Notes: generated by a model from the sequence alone, not told the origin. 64,000 bases of DNA from Shewanella sp. Isolate11 (GCF_022398315.1 NZ_JAKEVF010000002.1:124477-188476), one strand, 5' to 3'. Counted from the stretch's first letter, positions 45,871 through 55,518 are shown. Translations and numbers: made by a program.

Positions 45871-47580
45871 TCAGCTAGAAAGTTTAAATTTAGCGAGCAA
45901 CTTGGCAAAAAAAGAACTTTCTTCGTCAGGATAGCCAGCCAACCCTTCAAGTCTAGCTTGTACTAAGCCATATAAGCTATTTTCTCCAAATTGACCTTGT
46001 TCATTGCGTACACCCGCAGGCTGTTTCATCAAAATTTCTACCGCTTGATCCATGTGTTCTACTTGGTACAGGTGAAACTTTTTATCGGCAACGGCTTGAA
46101 TAACATCTGGATGTAGATTGAGTTGCTGTACATTCGATTTAGGTAAAATCACCCCTTGTTCACCAGTAAGTCCACGGCGTTGACATAACTGGAAGAAGCC
46201 TTCGATTTTCTCATTAACGCCGCCAATGGCCTGAACTTGACCAAACTGATCAATGGCTCCTGTGGCAGCAATGCCTTGGTCGATAGCTTGTTCTGCAATG
46301 GCTGACACTAAAGCGCAATACTCAGCTAATGAGGCGCTATCGCCGTCAATCTCTTGATATGACTGTTCAAATACAATGTTTGCGTTAAGGTGAAGTGGGG
46401 CATCTTTACCGAAGATACGGTACAAGCAAGAGGAGAGGATCATTAATCCTTTGGCGTGAATATTACCGCCCAACTCTGATTTACGTTCGATATCGGCCAC
46501 TTCGCCATCACCATAATGAACGGAAGCAGTGATCCGTGCGGGTTCCCCATAAGTGTATTCTGCGGTATCTAATACGGTAAGACCATTAATTTGACCGACC
46601 ATGGTGCCTTGGGTTGGGAGGTTTATAAAGTTGTCATCAAAACTTTGTGCAGACAATTCTTGTGATGCGTTATGGCGTTGTGTCTGTAGTTTAAGTGCTT
46701 GTTTGATAGCCTGAGCGTCAACGGCAACCCCCTTGTTATACACGCTGGCTTGCTCGATAAGCTGAGTTAATGGTACCGAAAGTAACGAAAGATGCTTTTG
46801 ATGATCGGCCAATCGAGAACTGTAATTAAATAGCGGTGCAATCGCAGACTGCTCAAGCTGTATATGACGTTGCTTAGCGAGCGTTAACAACCAGACAGCA
46901 TAGGCTTGTTCACTACTTTGACTCAGGGGAATTTCAGTGACTAATTCACCTAATAACGGAAAATGGCGTGCAAATAAACGCTCTTCTAAATAGCAAACGC
47001 TATAAAGGCCACTGCTACCTACTAGGATAATTTTGCACTGCAGTGGCAGTGTCGGCCAGTTGGAGTGCACTCGATATTGAGTTTGATCGATAATGTGAAA
47101 CAAGAGTTCCCATAATGGTTCTCGTTTCCATAAGGATTCGGCGCAGATAAACAGGTATTGGCTATCGGCCAATGCGCCACTGTGGTATTGATTTTCATTG
47201 TCGACATAACCAATAAGGTCACGCTTGGTTATCTGGCCGCTTAAGTAACGATACTTGTGCTGCTTTTGTGCAATGCAAGTGTCATTTAACTGGGATTGCC
47301 AAATATACTGAATCTGTTCACCTGCTTGATGTTTATTGAGGTAGCATTTTGGCTGCTCAGCTTGGCTCTGGACTAAAGCTTCAAGCAAAGGCCCGCGTTC
47401 GATACCATGCTGATCGGCCAGAAACATATTCTGTCCCTGAGCGATAGTTAAAAGAGTAAAAGCATCTAGCGTTCTCGTTTGTCCTAGCAGTCTCGATTGA
47501 ATATCGGCGCTAATGTCAGTGATCGAAGGGATCGAAAAATTCGGTGTCAGTAAAGCAGTTGAGATTGAATTGGCGTTCAT
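45871..47580 (-). CDS. ycbZ: Lon-like (S16) protease family protein YcbZ
   Basis: This 569-residue protein has a C-terminal S16 (Lon) protease domain. The catalytic serine lies in the block EIDGDSASLAEYCAL and the catalytic lysine in the block GGVNEKIEGFFQLC. The N-terminal half has weak AAA-like character (LLTIAQGQNMFLADQHGIERGPLLEALV) without a canonical Walker A, as in E. coli YcbZ (586). It lies upstream of fabA on the same strand (66-base gap). The physiological substrates are not well defined. Divergent from the prp operon. Confidence 0.9.
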   Translation of the reverse strand: MNANSISTALLTPNFSIPSITDISADIQSRLLGQTRTLDAFTLLTIAQGQNMFLADQHGIERGPLLEALVQSQAEQPKCYLNKHQAGEQIQYIWQSQLNDTCIAQKQHKYRYLSGQITKRDLIGYVDNENQYHSGALADSQYLFICAESLWKREPLWELLFHIIDQTQYRVHSNWPTLPLQCKIILVGSSGLYSVCYLEERLFARHFPLLGELVTEIPLSQSSEQAYAVWLLTLAKQRHIQLEQSAIAPLFNYSSRLADHQKHLSLLSVPLTQLIEQASVYNKGVAVDAQAIKQALKLQTQRHNASQELSAQSFDDNFINLPTQGTMVGQINGLTVLDTAEYTYGEPARITASVHYGDGEVADIERKSELGGNIHAKGLMILSSCLYRIFGKDAPLHLNANIVFEQSYQEIDGDSASLAEYCALVSAIAEQAIDQGIAATGAIDQFGQVQAIGGVNEKIEGFFQLCQRRGLTGEQGVILPKSNVQQLNLHPDVIQAVADKKFHLYQVEHMDQAVEILMKQPAGVRNEQGQFGENSLYGLVQARLEGLAGYPDEESSFFAKLLAKFKLSS

Positions 47581-47756
47581 ATTTGCGAGCTTTATTTAAA
47601 CATTGTCCGATGTTAGCACAATTTCCATAAGCCCCTATCAAGTTTCGTGTTGCACTGACCCTTGTGGCTGGTTAGCACTTATTTAGTTTACCTATTGAGA
47701 AAGTCACTAGATTTCAATTCAACTTTAGTTTTAGCGCTAGTGATTATTTTTATAAA

Positions 47757-47766
47757 TTGTCGACAA
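47757..47766. promoter_or_regulatory. Palindromic operator TTGTCGACAA, copy 1 (prp operon)
   Basis: A perfect 10-bp palindrome, 81 bases upstream of the GntR gene ATG. It directly abuts a TATAAA sequence (47751-47756) that could be the -10 element. Confidence 0.65.
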
Positions 47767-47808
47767 AATTAAGTTGTTTTATTGATGATGAGCAATTTTA
47801 TCGCTATA

Positions 47809-47818
47809 TTGTCGACAA
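47809..47818. promoter_or_regulatory. Palindromic operator TTGTCGACAA, copy 2 (prp operon)
   Basis: A second perfect copy, 52 bases from the first (about five helical turns), 28 bases before the GntR ATG. A third copy (47961-47970) lies inside the GntR gene. Confidence 0.65.
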
Positions 47819-47846
47819 CCTTGTTAGTGAAGAGTTTAAACATTCG

Positions 47847-48503
47847 ATGGTCTTACAGCTTCAAACCGCAGTAACGGCAGCAGATAAAACCTTTTATAAG
47901 CTTAGGCAAGACATTGTCGAAGGTGTTGTAGCAGCTGGCTCAAAGTTGAGCGAAACCGAATTGTCGACAACTTATGGTGTTAGTCGCGCGGTGATCCGCG
48001 AAGCGATAAACCGCCTTGAGTCTTGCCATATCGTTGAGCGTAAAGCCAATGTCGGCGCTCGAGTCGTTGCCTTAACGACAGAAGGCTTAATCGAGCTTTA
48101 TCAAGTACGTGAATCATTAGAAGGCATGGCGGCAAGACTTGCGGCCAAAAACATGACAGATGATGAGATAGCCGAGCTTGAATTATTGCTACAAAGTCAT
48201 TTTAAGGATGTCAAACAGGGCGAGACCTATTACCAAGAGGCGGGTGATGTCGACTTTCACTATCGCATCATCTTAGGAAGTAAGAACAAACACCTGATCT
48301 CCATGTTGTTCGACGGAATTTATCATCTGGTTCGTATGTACCGGGTGCAACTGGGAATGGCTGGCCCTAGAGTCACTACGGCGTTCGATGAGCATAAACA
48401 TATTGTTCAGGCCATTGCTAACCGTGACGAAGAGTTGGCGGAAATATTGATGCGCCGCCACATAATGTATTCTAAAAATAATATTAAAAACAAACTTATA
48501 TAA
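47847..48503 (+). CDS. prpR: GntR/FadR-family regulator of the prp operon
   Basis: This 218-residue protein has an N-terminal winged helix (KLRQDIVEGVVAAGSKLSETELSTTYGVSRAVIREAINRLE) and a FCD ligand domain with the usual acidic/histidine metal site (DVDFHYRI; EHKHIV; MRRHIM). The ATG at 47847 is preferred; the frame is open back to a TTG at 47757, but that codon lies in the operator. It begins the methylcitrate operon, 21 bases before prpB. It replaces the sigma-54-dependent PrpR of enterobacteria and is probably autoregulated through the TTGTCGACAA sites. The likely ligand is a methylcitrate-cycle intermediate (inference). Confidence 0.85.
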   Translation: MVLQLQTAVTAADKTFYKLRQDIVEGVVAAGSKLSETELSTTYGVSRAVIREAINRLESCHIVERKANVGARVVALTTEGLIELYQVRESLEGMAARLAAKNMTDDEIAELELLLQSHFKDVKQGETYYQEAGDVDFHYRIILGSKNKHLISMLFDGIYHLVRMYRVQLGMAGPRVTTAFDEHKHIVQAIANRDEELAEILMRRHIMYSKNNIKNKLI

Positions 48504-48524
48504 ATAAATTAAAGAGGTATCACC

Positions 48525-49403
48525 ATGAGTGCAGGAAAGAGATTCCGTCAAGCATTGGTCGACAATAAACCATTACAAATTGTCGGTACCATTAACGCAT
48601 ATACCGCCATGATGGCGAAGCAGATTGGTCATCAAGCCATCTACCTTTCAGGTGGCGGCGTCGCGAATGCCTCTTATGGTTTACCGGATTTAGGCATGAC
48701 ATCACTTAATGACGTTATCGTTGATGTACAGCGTATTACTTCGGCTTGCGACTTACCTTTAATGGTTGATATCGATACCGGTTGGGGCGGCGCATTTAAT
48801 ATTGCCAAAACCATTCGTGATATGGAAAAAGCCGGTGCTGCTGCAGTTCACATGGAAGATCAAGTGGCGCAGAAGCGTTGTGGTCATCGTCCAAATAAAG
48901 AGATTGTGTCTACCGAAGAGATGGTTGACCGCATTAAAGCCGCTGTTGATGCGCGTACCGATCCTGACTTTTTCATCATGGCTCGTACCGATGCTTTTGC
49001 TCAAGAAGGCTTAGCGTCGGCTATTGAACGTGCTAAAGCCTACATTGCTGCAGGTGCAGATGGCATCTTTGCTGAAGCTGTAAAAACTGAAGAGCACTAT
49101 CGCGCGTTTGCCGAGGCTATAGATGGCCCCTTGTTAGCTAATATTACAGAGTTCGGTCAAACCGAGCTGTGGAATAAGCAAGAATTAGGTGAGTGGGGCG
49201 CTGATATGGTGCTGTATCCATTAAGCGCCTTTAGAGCCATGAATAAAGCGGCCGAAAATGTTTACACCGCGATTTTACGTGATGGTGACCAAAAGGCTGT
49301 TGTCGATAGCATGCAGACCCGTATGGAGCTATATGACTATCTTGGTTACCACGATTATGAACAAAAGCTAGATAGCTTGTTTGCCGAAGGTAAAAACAAG
49401 TAA
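48525..49403 (+). CDS. prpB: 2-methylisocitrate lyase
   Basis: This 292-residue TIM-barrel enzyme splits 2-methylisocitrate into pyruvate and succinate, the last step of the methylcitrate cycle. The catalytic loop KRCGH lies in the block [15 protein letters not shown]; metal-binding residues lie in [10 protein letters not shown] and HMEDQ; the [16 protein letters not shown] block marks PrpB rather than isocitrate lyase. AGAGG lies upstream of the ATG. It follows prpR by 21 bases and precedes prpC. Confidence 0.96.
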   Translation: MSAGKRFRQALVDNKPLQIVGTINAYTAMMAKQIGHQAIYLSGGGVANASYGLPDLGMTSLNDVIVDVQRITSACDLPLMVDIDTGWGGAFNIAKTIRDMEKAGAAAVHMEDQVAQKRCGHRPNKEIVSTEEMVDRIKAAVDARTDPDFFIMARTDAFAQEGLASAIERAKAYIAAGADGIFAEAVKTEEHYRAFAEAIDGPLLANITEFGQTELWNKQELGEWGADMVLYPLSAFRAMNKAAENVYTAILRDGDQKAVVDSMQTRMELYDYLGYHDYEQKLDSLFAEGKNK

Positions 49404-49435
49404 AGCTCGAGTAATAGATTGCAATTAAACCCTAC

Positions 49436-49460
49436 GCCTCAAATCAAAACCTGTTGAGGC
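49436..49460 (+). repeat. Intercistronic hairpin prpB-prpC
   Basis: GCCTCAA (49436-49442) pairs perfectly with TTGAGGC (49454-49460) across 11 bases. There is no T-tract. Confidence 0.65.
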
Positions 49461-49494
49461 TGATATTAAATTAGATTCCAAAAAGGAACATATC

Positions 49495-50619
49495 ATGGTT
49501 GATAAAAAATTAGGTGGCGCAGGTCTTCGTGGCCAAAGCGCAGGCGAAACAAAATTATGTACAGTGGGTAAATCAGGCTCAGGCTTAACATACTGTGGTT
49601 ATGACGTGTCAGACTTGGCCGAGAATGCTACGTTCGAAGAGGTGGCATACCTGCTGTTTAATGGTGAGTTACCTAATGCCGCACAGTTAGATGCTTATAA
49701 AACAGAATTGATGTCATTGCGCGACCTGCCGCAGACATTGAAAGAGGTATTACAACGTATTCCAGCCGATGCTCACCCAATGGATGTGATGCGTACAGGT
49801 TGTTCATTTTTAGGAAACCTTGAGCCTGAGGTGGACTTTTCTAAGCAGCAACAAGCCGCCAATCGTTTATTAGCCGCGTTCCCAGCGATCATGTGTTACT
49901 GGTATCGTTTCAGCCATGATGGAGTTGAGATAGATTGCACCACTAACGAAGATTCACTCGGTGGACACTTCCTTAAATTACTTAACGGCAAAACACCTTC
50001 AGATCAGCATCGTCGTGTTATGGATGTTTCACTGATCCTTTATGCAGAGCATGAGTTTAATGCGTCTACCTTCACTGCTCGTGTCTGTGCTTCGACGCTG
50101 TCGGATATGTTCTCTTGTATCACTGGCGCCATTGGCTCTTTACGTGGACCGCTGCATGGCGGTGCTAACGAAGCGGCGATGGATATGATCCAAAAATTCT
50201 CATCGCCAGAAGATGCTAAAGTGCAAATGGCTGGTATGTTAGAGCGTAAAGAGAAGATCATGGGCTTTGGCCATGCGATTTATCGTGAATCAGACCCTCG
50301 TAATGTGATCATTAAAGCCTGGTCAGAGAAACTGGCCCATGAGTTTGGTGATACTTCACTCTATGACATTTCTGTTGCCTGTGAAGAGTTTATGTGGGAC
50401 AGCAAGAAACTCTTCTGTAACGCCGATTTCTTCCATGCTTCGGCTTATCATTTCATGGGAATTCCAACCAAGTTATTCACGCCTATCTTTGTTTGCTCAC
50501 GCCTTACAGGTTGGGCTGCACATGTGATGGAGCAGCGTGCCAATAACCGCATTATTCGTCCAAGTGCAGACTATATTGGCTCTGAGCCACGTAAAGTCAC
50601 ACCTATCAGCCAGCGATAA
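49495..50619 (+). CDS. prpC: 2-methylcitrate synthase
   Basis: This 374-residue enzyme condenses propionyl-CoA with oxaloacetate. Catalytic residues of the citrate synthase fold are recognisable: a His in GPLHGGANEAAMDM, a second His in MGFGHAIYRESDPR, and an Asp near MWDSKKLFCNADFFHASAYHFMGIP. The start AGLRGQSAGETKLCTVGKSGSGLTYCGYDVSDLA and overall length fit PrpC rather than GltA. AAAAGGA lies upstream. It is the third gene of the prp operon. Confidence 0.95.
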   Translation: MVDKKLGGAGLRGQSAGETKLCTVGKSGSGLTYCGYDVSDLAENATFEEVAYLLFNGELPNAAQLDAYKTELMSLRDLPQTLKEVLQRIPADAHPMDVMRTGCSFLGNLEPEVDFSKQQQAANRLLAAFPAIMCYWYRFSHDGVEIDCTTNEDSLGGHFLKLLNGKTPSDQHRRVMDVSLILYAEHEFNASTFTARVCASTLSDMFSCITGAIGSLRGPLHGGANEAAMDMIQKFSSPEDAKVQMAGMLERKEKIMGFGHAIYRESDPRNVIIKAWSEKLAHEFGDTSLYDISVACEEFMWDSKKLFCNADFFHASAYHFMGIPTKLFTPIFVCSRLTGWAAHVMEQRANNRIIRPSADYIGSEPRKVTPISQR

Positions 50620-50630
50620 AGATAACGGCT

Positions 50631-50661
50631 GCTCGCGATTGCTGAATCATTGATCGCGAGC
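50631..50661 (+). repeat. Intercistronic hairpin prpC-acnD
   Basis: GCTCGCGAT (50631-50639) pairs perfectly with ATCGCGAGC (50653-50661) across 13 bases. There is no T-tract. Confidence 0.7.
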
Positions 50662-50727
50662 GCCAAAATGCTAATGCTTGAGCTGCTCTTGGCTTGGTTG
50701 TGTGACAGTAATTAAATGGATTTCACT

Positions 50728-53319
50728 ATGAATACCCAATACCGAAAATCACTTCCTGGAAGTGACTTAGATTATTTCGATACCCGCTGCGCGGTTGAGT
50801 CGCTAGTTCCGGGAAGTTATGACAAATTGCCTTATACCTCAAAGGTGTTGGCTGAAAACTTAGTTAGGCGTTGTGAGCCAGCCATGTTAAACGATGCGCT
50901 GCTGCAATTGATCGAGCGCAAACGCGACCTAGATTTTCCCTGGTATCCGGCTAGAGTCGTTTGCCACGATATCTTAGGTCAAACAGCGCTTGTGGACTTG
51001 GCTGGATTACGTGATGCAATTGCCGAAAAGGGCGGCGATCCTGCCGAAGTCAATCCTGTGGTGCCGACTCAGCTGATTGTGGATCACTCTTTAGCGGTTG
51101 AACATGCAGGTTTTGATAAAGAAGCTTTTGCTAAAAACCGCGCCATTGAAGACAGACGTAATGAAGATAGATTCCACTTTATTAATTGGACTAAGAAAGC
51201 CTTTAAAAATGTCGATGTGATCCAGCCTGGTAATGGCATCATGCATCAGATCAACCTTGAGAAGATGTCGCCAGTGATCCAAAGCCGAGACGGTGTGGCG
51301 TTCCCCGATACCTTAGTGGGTACGGACAGCCACACACCTCATGTAGATGCACTGGGTGTCATCGCCATCGGTGTGGGCGGTCTGGAAGCTGAAAATGTTA
51401 TGCTCGGTCGTCCATCATATATGCGCCTGCCAGACATTATCGGGGTTGAGCTAACGGGTAAACGTCAAAGCGGTATTACTGCGACGGATATCGTGCTCGC
51501 GTTAACCGAGTTTTTACGTGGGCAAAAAGTGGTGTCATCTTATCTAGAGTTCTTCGGTGAAGGTGCTGCCGATCTTACGCTAGGAGACAGAGCCACCATC
51601 TCTAATATGACGCCTGAGTTCGGTGCATCGGCAGGGATGTTCTATATCGATGAGCAGACTATCGATTATCTCACCATCACTGGTCGCGATAGCGATCAGG
51701 TGAAATTAGTTGAGAACTATGCAAAGCAAACGGGCTTGTGGGCAGATAGTCTAAAACAAGCTGAATATGAGCGTGTGCTGCGCTTTGATCTTTCGAGTGT
51801 GGTACGTAATATCGCCGGTCCTTCTAATCCTCATCGCCGTGTGGCTACCACAGAACTGGCAGAAAAAGGAATAGCAGGCACAGTTGAAAATGAACAAGGG
51901 CTAATGCCAGATGGTGCAGTGATCATCGCGGCAATTACCAGCTGTACTAATACTAGTAATCCACGTAACGTGATTGCCGCTGGCTTGATTGCCAAGAAAG
52001 CCAATGAGCTGGGATTAACCCGTAAGCCTTGGGTTAAATCATCATTTGCTCCAGGTTCTAAAGTTGCCGAGCTCTACCTTAAAGATGCCAACCTGTTACC
52101 TGAACTTGAGCAACTTGGTTTTGGTATCGTTGGTTTCGCCTGTACGACTTGTAACGGTATGAGCGGCGCATTAGACCCTGTTATTCAGCAAGAAGTGATT
52201 GAACGCGACTTATATGCTACTGCAGTGTTATCGGGTAACCGTAATTTCGATGGCCGTATTCATCCTTATGCTAAGCAAGCATTTTTAGCTTCGCCGCCAT
52301 TGGTGGTAGCGTATGCCATTGCTGGCACCATACGTTTTGATATTGAAAAAGACAGCCTGGGTGTCGATAAGCAGGGTCAGCCTATTTTACTTAAAGATAT
52401 CTGGCCAAGCGACGCAGAGATTGATGCTATCGTTAAGGCGAGTGTTAAACCCGAGCAGTTTAGATCTATCTACACGCCAATGTTCGACTTAGCTGTGGAC
52501 TATGGAGAGCAGATCAGTCCTTTATATGATTGGCGTCCACAGAGTACCTATATCCGTCGTCCTCCCTATTGGGAAGGTGCTCTGGCGGGTGAACGTACCC
52601 TTAAAGGGATGCGACCTTTAGCTGTGCTGGGCGACAATATCACCACAGACCACCTTTCGCCTTCAAATGCGATTTTAGCCAGCAGTGCAGCCGGTGAATA
52701 TCTGGCGAAAATGGGGCTACCAGAGGTGGACTTTAACTCCTATGCTACTCACCGAGGCGACCATTTAACCGCGCAACGTGCCACTTTTGCTAATCCTAAG
52801 TTGATTAACGAGATGGCCATTGTCGATGGCGAAGTCAAGCAAGGCTCGCTAACGCGGATTGAGCCTGAAGGCAAAGTGACTCGTATGTGGGAAGCGATTG
52901 AAACCTATATGCAACGTAATCAGCCGCTGATCATCGTCGCTGGTGGTGATTATGGTCAAGGCTCGTCACGTGACTGGGCTGCCAAAGGGGTTCGTCTAGC
53001 AGGGGTTGAGGCCATTGTTGCCGAAGGTTTTGAACGTATTCATCGTACCAACTTAGTCGGCATGGGCGTGTTACCGCTGGAGTTTAAAGCGGGTGAGACT
53101 CGTCACACCTATAAGATTGATGGAACCGAGACCTTCGATGTGATTGGTGAGCCAACGCCAAGAGCTGAGCTTACCTTGGTCATCGAGCGTAAAAATGGTG
53201 AGCGAGTGCAAGTCCCGGTCACTTGCCGCTTAGATACTGCCGACGAAGTGTCAGTTTATCAGGCGGGCGGGGTGCTACAACGTTTCGCTCAAGATTTTCT
53301 TGAGGCTAAACAGGCGTAA
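50728..53319 (+). CDS. acnD: Fe-S 2-methylcitrate dehydratase AcnD
   Basis: This 863-residue aconitase-type enzyme dehydrates 2-methylcitrate to 2-methylaconitate. The Fe-S cysteines lie in AITSCTNTSNPRN and FACTTCNGMSG. Further aconitase blocks are LVGTDSHTPHVDALGVIAIGVGGLEAE and GGDYGQGSSRDWAAKGVRLAG. The pairing with prpF distinguishes AcnD from housekeeping AcnA. The ATG at 50728 (MNTQYRK) is preferred over 50716: GGA lies 7 bases upstream and MNT is the expected family start. It replaces PrpD of enterobacteria. Confidence 0.94.
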   Translation: MNTQYRKSLPGSDLDYFDTRCAVESLVPGSYDKLPYTSKVLAENLVRRCEPAMLNDALLQLIERKRDLDFPWYPARVVCHDILGQTALVDLAGLRDAIAEKGGDPAEVNPVVPTQLIVDHSLAVEHAGFDKEAFAKNRAIEDRRNEDRFHFINWTKKAFKNVDVIQPGNGIMHQINLEKMSPVIQSRDGVAFPDTLVGTDSHTPHVDALGVIAIGVGGLEAENVMLGRPSYMRLPDIIGVELTGKRQSGITATDIVLALTEFLRGQKVVSSYLEFFGEGAADLTLGDRATISNMTPEFGASAGMFYIDEQTIDYLTITGRDSDQVKLVENYAKQTGLWADSLKQAEYERVLRFDLSSVVRNIAGPSNPHRRVATTELAEKGIAGTVENEQGLMPDGAVIIAAITSCTNTSNPRNVIAAGLIAKKANELGLTRKPWVKSSFAPGSKVAELYLKDANLLPELEQLGFGIVGFACTTCNGMSGALDPVIQQEVIERDLYATAVLSGNRNFDGRIHPYAKQAFLASPPLVVAYAIAGTIRFDIEKDSLGVDKQGQPILLKDIWPSDAEIDAIVKASVKPEQFRSIYTPMFDLAVDYGEQISPLYDWRPQSTYIRRPPYWEGALAGERTLKGMRPLAVLGDNITTDHLSPSNAILASSAAGEYLAKMGLPEVDFNSYATHRGDHLTAQRATFANPKLINEMAIVDGEVKQGSLTRIEPEGKVTRMWEAIETYMQRNQPLIIVAGGDYGQGSSRDWAAKGVRLAGVEAIVAEGFERIHRTNLVGMGVLPLEFKAGETRHTYKIDGTETFDVIGEPTPRAELTLVIERKNGERVQVPVTCRLDTADEVSVYQAGGVLQRFAQDFLEAKQA

Positions 53320-53340
53320 TGCTGGCTAACACAAGCGAGT

Positions 53341-53370
53341 GCGGTGATAGGTTTAATCGCTTATCACCGC
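53341..53370 (+). repeat. Intercistronic hairpin acnD-prpF
   Basis: GCGGTGATA (53341-53349) pairs perfectly with TATCACCGC (53362-53370) across 12 bases. It ends 14 bases before the prpF ATG, just upstream of AAGGAAG. Confidence 0.7.
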
Positions 53371-53384
53371 TTTAAGGAAGTAAG

Positions 53385-54554
53385 ATGAAACAGATAAAAA
53401 TACCCGCAACCTATATGCGCGGTGGCACCAGCAAAGGGGTGTTTTTCTCGCTAACGGATTTACCCGAGGCGGCGCAAGTTGCTGGTGATGTGCGCGATGC
53501 ATTGTTGCTTAGGGTTATTGGTAGCCCCGATCCTTACGGTAAACATACAGATGGTATGGGCGGCGCCACCTCAAGTACCAGTAAAACCGTAATTTTGGCT
53601 AAAAGCAGTAAAGTCGATCACGATGTAGATTACCTTTTTGGTCAGGTGGCAATCGATAAGCCTTTTATCGATTGGAGCGGTAACTGCGGTAATTTAACTG
53701 CCGCGGTGGGCGCATTTGCCATCAGTAAAGGTTTAGTTGATAGCGCTAAAGTGCCAGATAACGGCATTGCCGTCGTTAAAATCTGGCAGGCAAATATTCA
53801 CAAAACCATTATTGCTCATGTGCCAATGCAAGACGGAGAGGTGTTGGAGCTGGGTGATTTTGAGCTTGATGGCGTTACTTTCCCCGCCGCCGAAGTCGTC
53901 GTTGAGTTTGTTGACCCCGCCGATGGTGAAGGTGCCATGTTCCCAACGGGCAATTTAGTCGATCAATTGGATGTTGAAGGTGTCGGCAGTTTTGAAGCTA
54001 CCATGATTAATGCCGGTATACCGACAATTTTCCTCAATGCTAAAGCTTTAGGCTACGATGGTACTGAGCTGCAAGAGGCCATCAATAACGATGATGCGGC
54101 ATTAGCTAAGTTTGAGCTTATTCGAGCTCATGGGGCGTTGAAGATGGGGTTGATTGATAATCTTGAGCAAGCTGCCACACGTCAGCATACACCCAAGGTG
54201 GCGTTTGTGGCACCGCCAAAGGCCTATCATTCATCAAGTGGCAAAGCGGTCTCAACCCATGATGTCGATTTGTTGGTTCGCGCTTTATCGATGGGAAAGC
54301 TGCATCATGCCATGATGGGGACGGCAGCGGTTGCCATTGGAACGGCTGCGGCGATCCCTGGCACTTTAGTTAATCAGGCTGCAGGTGGCATTGAGCGTGA
54401 TAGTGTGCGTTTTGGTCATCCTTCTGGCACCTTAAAAGTGGGTGCCAAGGCCATGTTTGCCGATCAGCAATGGCAGGTGGAAAAAGTCAGTATGAGCCGT
54501 AGTGCGCGGGTTTTGATGGAAGGTGTGGTGGCCGTGCCGCCAATCCATGTTTAA
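53385..54554 (+). CDS. prpF: 2-methylaconitate cis-trans isomerase PrpF
   Basis: This 389-residue protein has a diaminopimelate-epimerase-like fold. It converts the 2-methylaconitate made by AcnD into the isomer used in the next step. Family blocks are IPATYMRGGTSKGVFF, GSPDPYGKHTDGMGGATSSTSK, DWSGNCGNLTAAVGAFAI and the C-terminal HPSGTLKVGAKA. AAGGAAG lies 5 bases before the ATG. It is the last gene of the operon and is followed by a terminator. Confidence 0.95.
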   Translation: MKQIKIPATYMRGGTSKGVFFSLTDLPEAAQVAGDVRDALLLRVIGSPDPYGKHTDGMGGATSSTSKTVILAKSSKVDHDVDYLFGQVAIDKPFIDWSGNCGNLTAAVGAFAISKGLVDSAKVPDNGIAVVKIWQANIHKTIIAHVPMQDGEVLELGDFELDGVTFPAAEVVVEFVDPADGEGAMFPTGNLVDQLDVEGVGSFEATMINAGIPTIFLNAKALGYDGTELQEAINNDDAALAKFELIRAHGALKMGLIDNLEQAATRQHTPKVAFVAPPKAYHSSSGKAVSTHDVDLLVRALSMGKLHHAMMGTAAVAIGTAAAIPGTLVNQAAGGIERDSVRFGHPSGTLKVGAKAMFADQQWQVEKVSMSRSARVLMEGVVAVPPIHV

Positions 54555-54573
54555 CTGTAAGACTCATTAATTG

Positions 54574-54600
54574 AAAAGGATGCAATGGCATCCTTTTTTA
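54574..54600 (+). terminator. Rho-independent terminator after prpF
   Basis: AAAAGGATGC pairs with GCATCCTTTT across AATG, followed by further T. The rest of the 296-base gap before uvrY has an isolated TATAAT (54725-54730) but no convincing -35. Confidence 0.93.
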
Positions 54601-54850
54601 TTGTGATAACTCATTTGAAACTATTGATAATTAATCAAATCAGCGAATCAAGTTTCAATTTGAAAGAGTGAAAAATAGTGCAGTTTAGCGATTTTATAGA
54701 CAGAAATTCCTAAAATAGTTCACTTATAATTCATTGGGTTAACCTGAGAGATTTTCTCCTTTCCTAATGATCTCAATTGGGATAAATTAACTTTAATTAT
54801 TCTCGGTGACATAGTGGGTTTAGCAATTTGCTAACCAAGGTAGCATTAAG

Positions 54851-55495
54851 TTGATTTCTGTATATTTGGTAGATGACCACGAATTAGTAAGAACCGGGAT
54901 CCGTCGTATTCTTGAAGATGAAAGAGGGATCAAGGTTGTGGGGGAAGCTGGTGATGGTGAATCTGCAGTACAGTGGAGCCGAAATAATGAAGCCGATGTG
55001 ATCTTGATGGACATGAACATGCCCGGCATTGGTGGATTAGAAGCGACGCGCAAAATTTTACGTTATCAATCTCATGCCAAAATCATTGTGCTTACCATTC
55101 ATAGCGAAGAACCCTTCCCAACTAAAGTCATGCAAGCGGGCGCATCGGGTTACTTAACTAAGGGAGCAACGCCTCCAGAAGTGATACAAGCGATTAGACA
55201 GGTTGCCCACGGCCAACGTTATTTGTCGCCTGAAATCGCTCAGCAGATGGCATTGAGTCAGTTTAATCAGTCTGAAGATAATCCATTCAAATCACTGTCT
55301 GAACGAGAATTACAGATCATGATGATGATCACCAGCGGCGAGAAGGTCAGTGATATTTCTGAGCAATTGAACCTAAGTCCTAAAACCGTCAACAGCTATC
55401 GTTATCGTTTATTTGATAAGTTGGGGATCAGTGGCGATGTGGAGTTAACCCGCTTAGCGATCCGTTACAAAATGCTCGACACAGGTCAGTTTTAG
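54851..55495 (+). CDS. uvrY: Response regulator UvrY/GacA (TTG start)
   Basis: This 214-residue NarL-type response regulator has receiver residues Asp8-Asp9 (LVDDHELVRTGIRRIL) and phospho-acceptor Asp54 (VILMDMNMPGIGGLEATRKI). The LuxR helix-turn-helix is LSERELQIMMMITSGEKVSDISEQLNLSPKTVNSYRYRLFDKL. It pairs with BarA kinase to activate Csr-family small RNAs. The start is a TTG: it gives the family start MISVYLVDDHE, with AAGG 9 bases upstream. It is followed by uvrC after 23 bases, the conserved uvrY-uvrC order. Confidence 0.94.
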   Translation: MISVYLVDDHELVRTGIRRILEDERGIKVVGEAGDGESAVQWSRNNEADVILMDMNMPGIGGLEATRKILRYQSHAKIIVLTIHSEEPFPTKVMQAGASGYLTKGATPPEVIQAIRQVAHGQRYLSPEIAQQMALSQFNQSEDNPFKSLSERELQIMMMITSGEKVSDISEQLNLSPKTVNSYRYRLFDKLGISGDVELTRLAIRYKMLDTGQF

Positions 55496-55518
55496 CATTT
55501 GCTAGCTAACCTGGTTTA

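Noticed and set aside
47757..47846. N-terminal extension of the GntR regulator from a TTG codon
   Set aside because: The extension covers both operator palindromes, precedes the usual family start and lacks a ribosome site.
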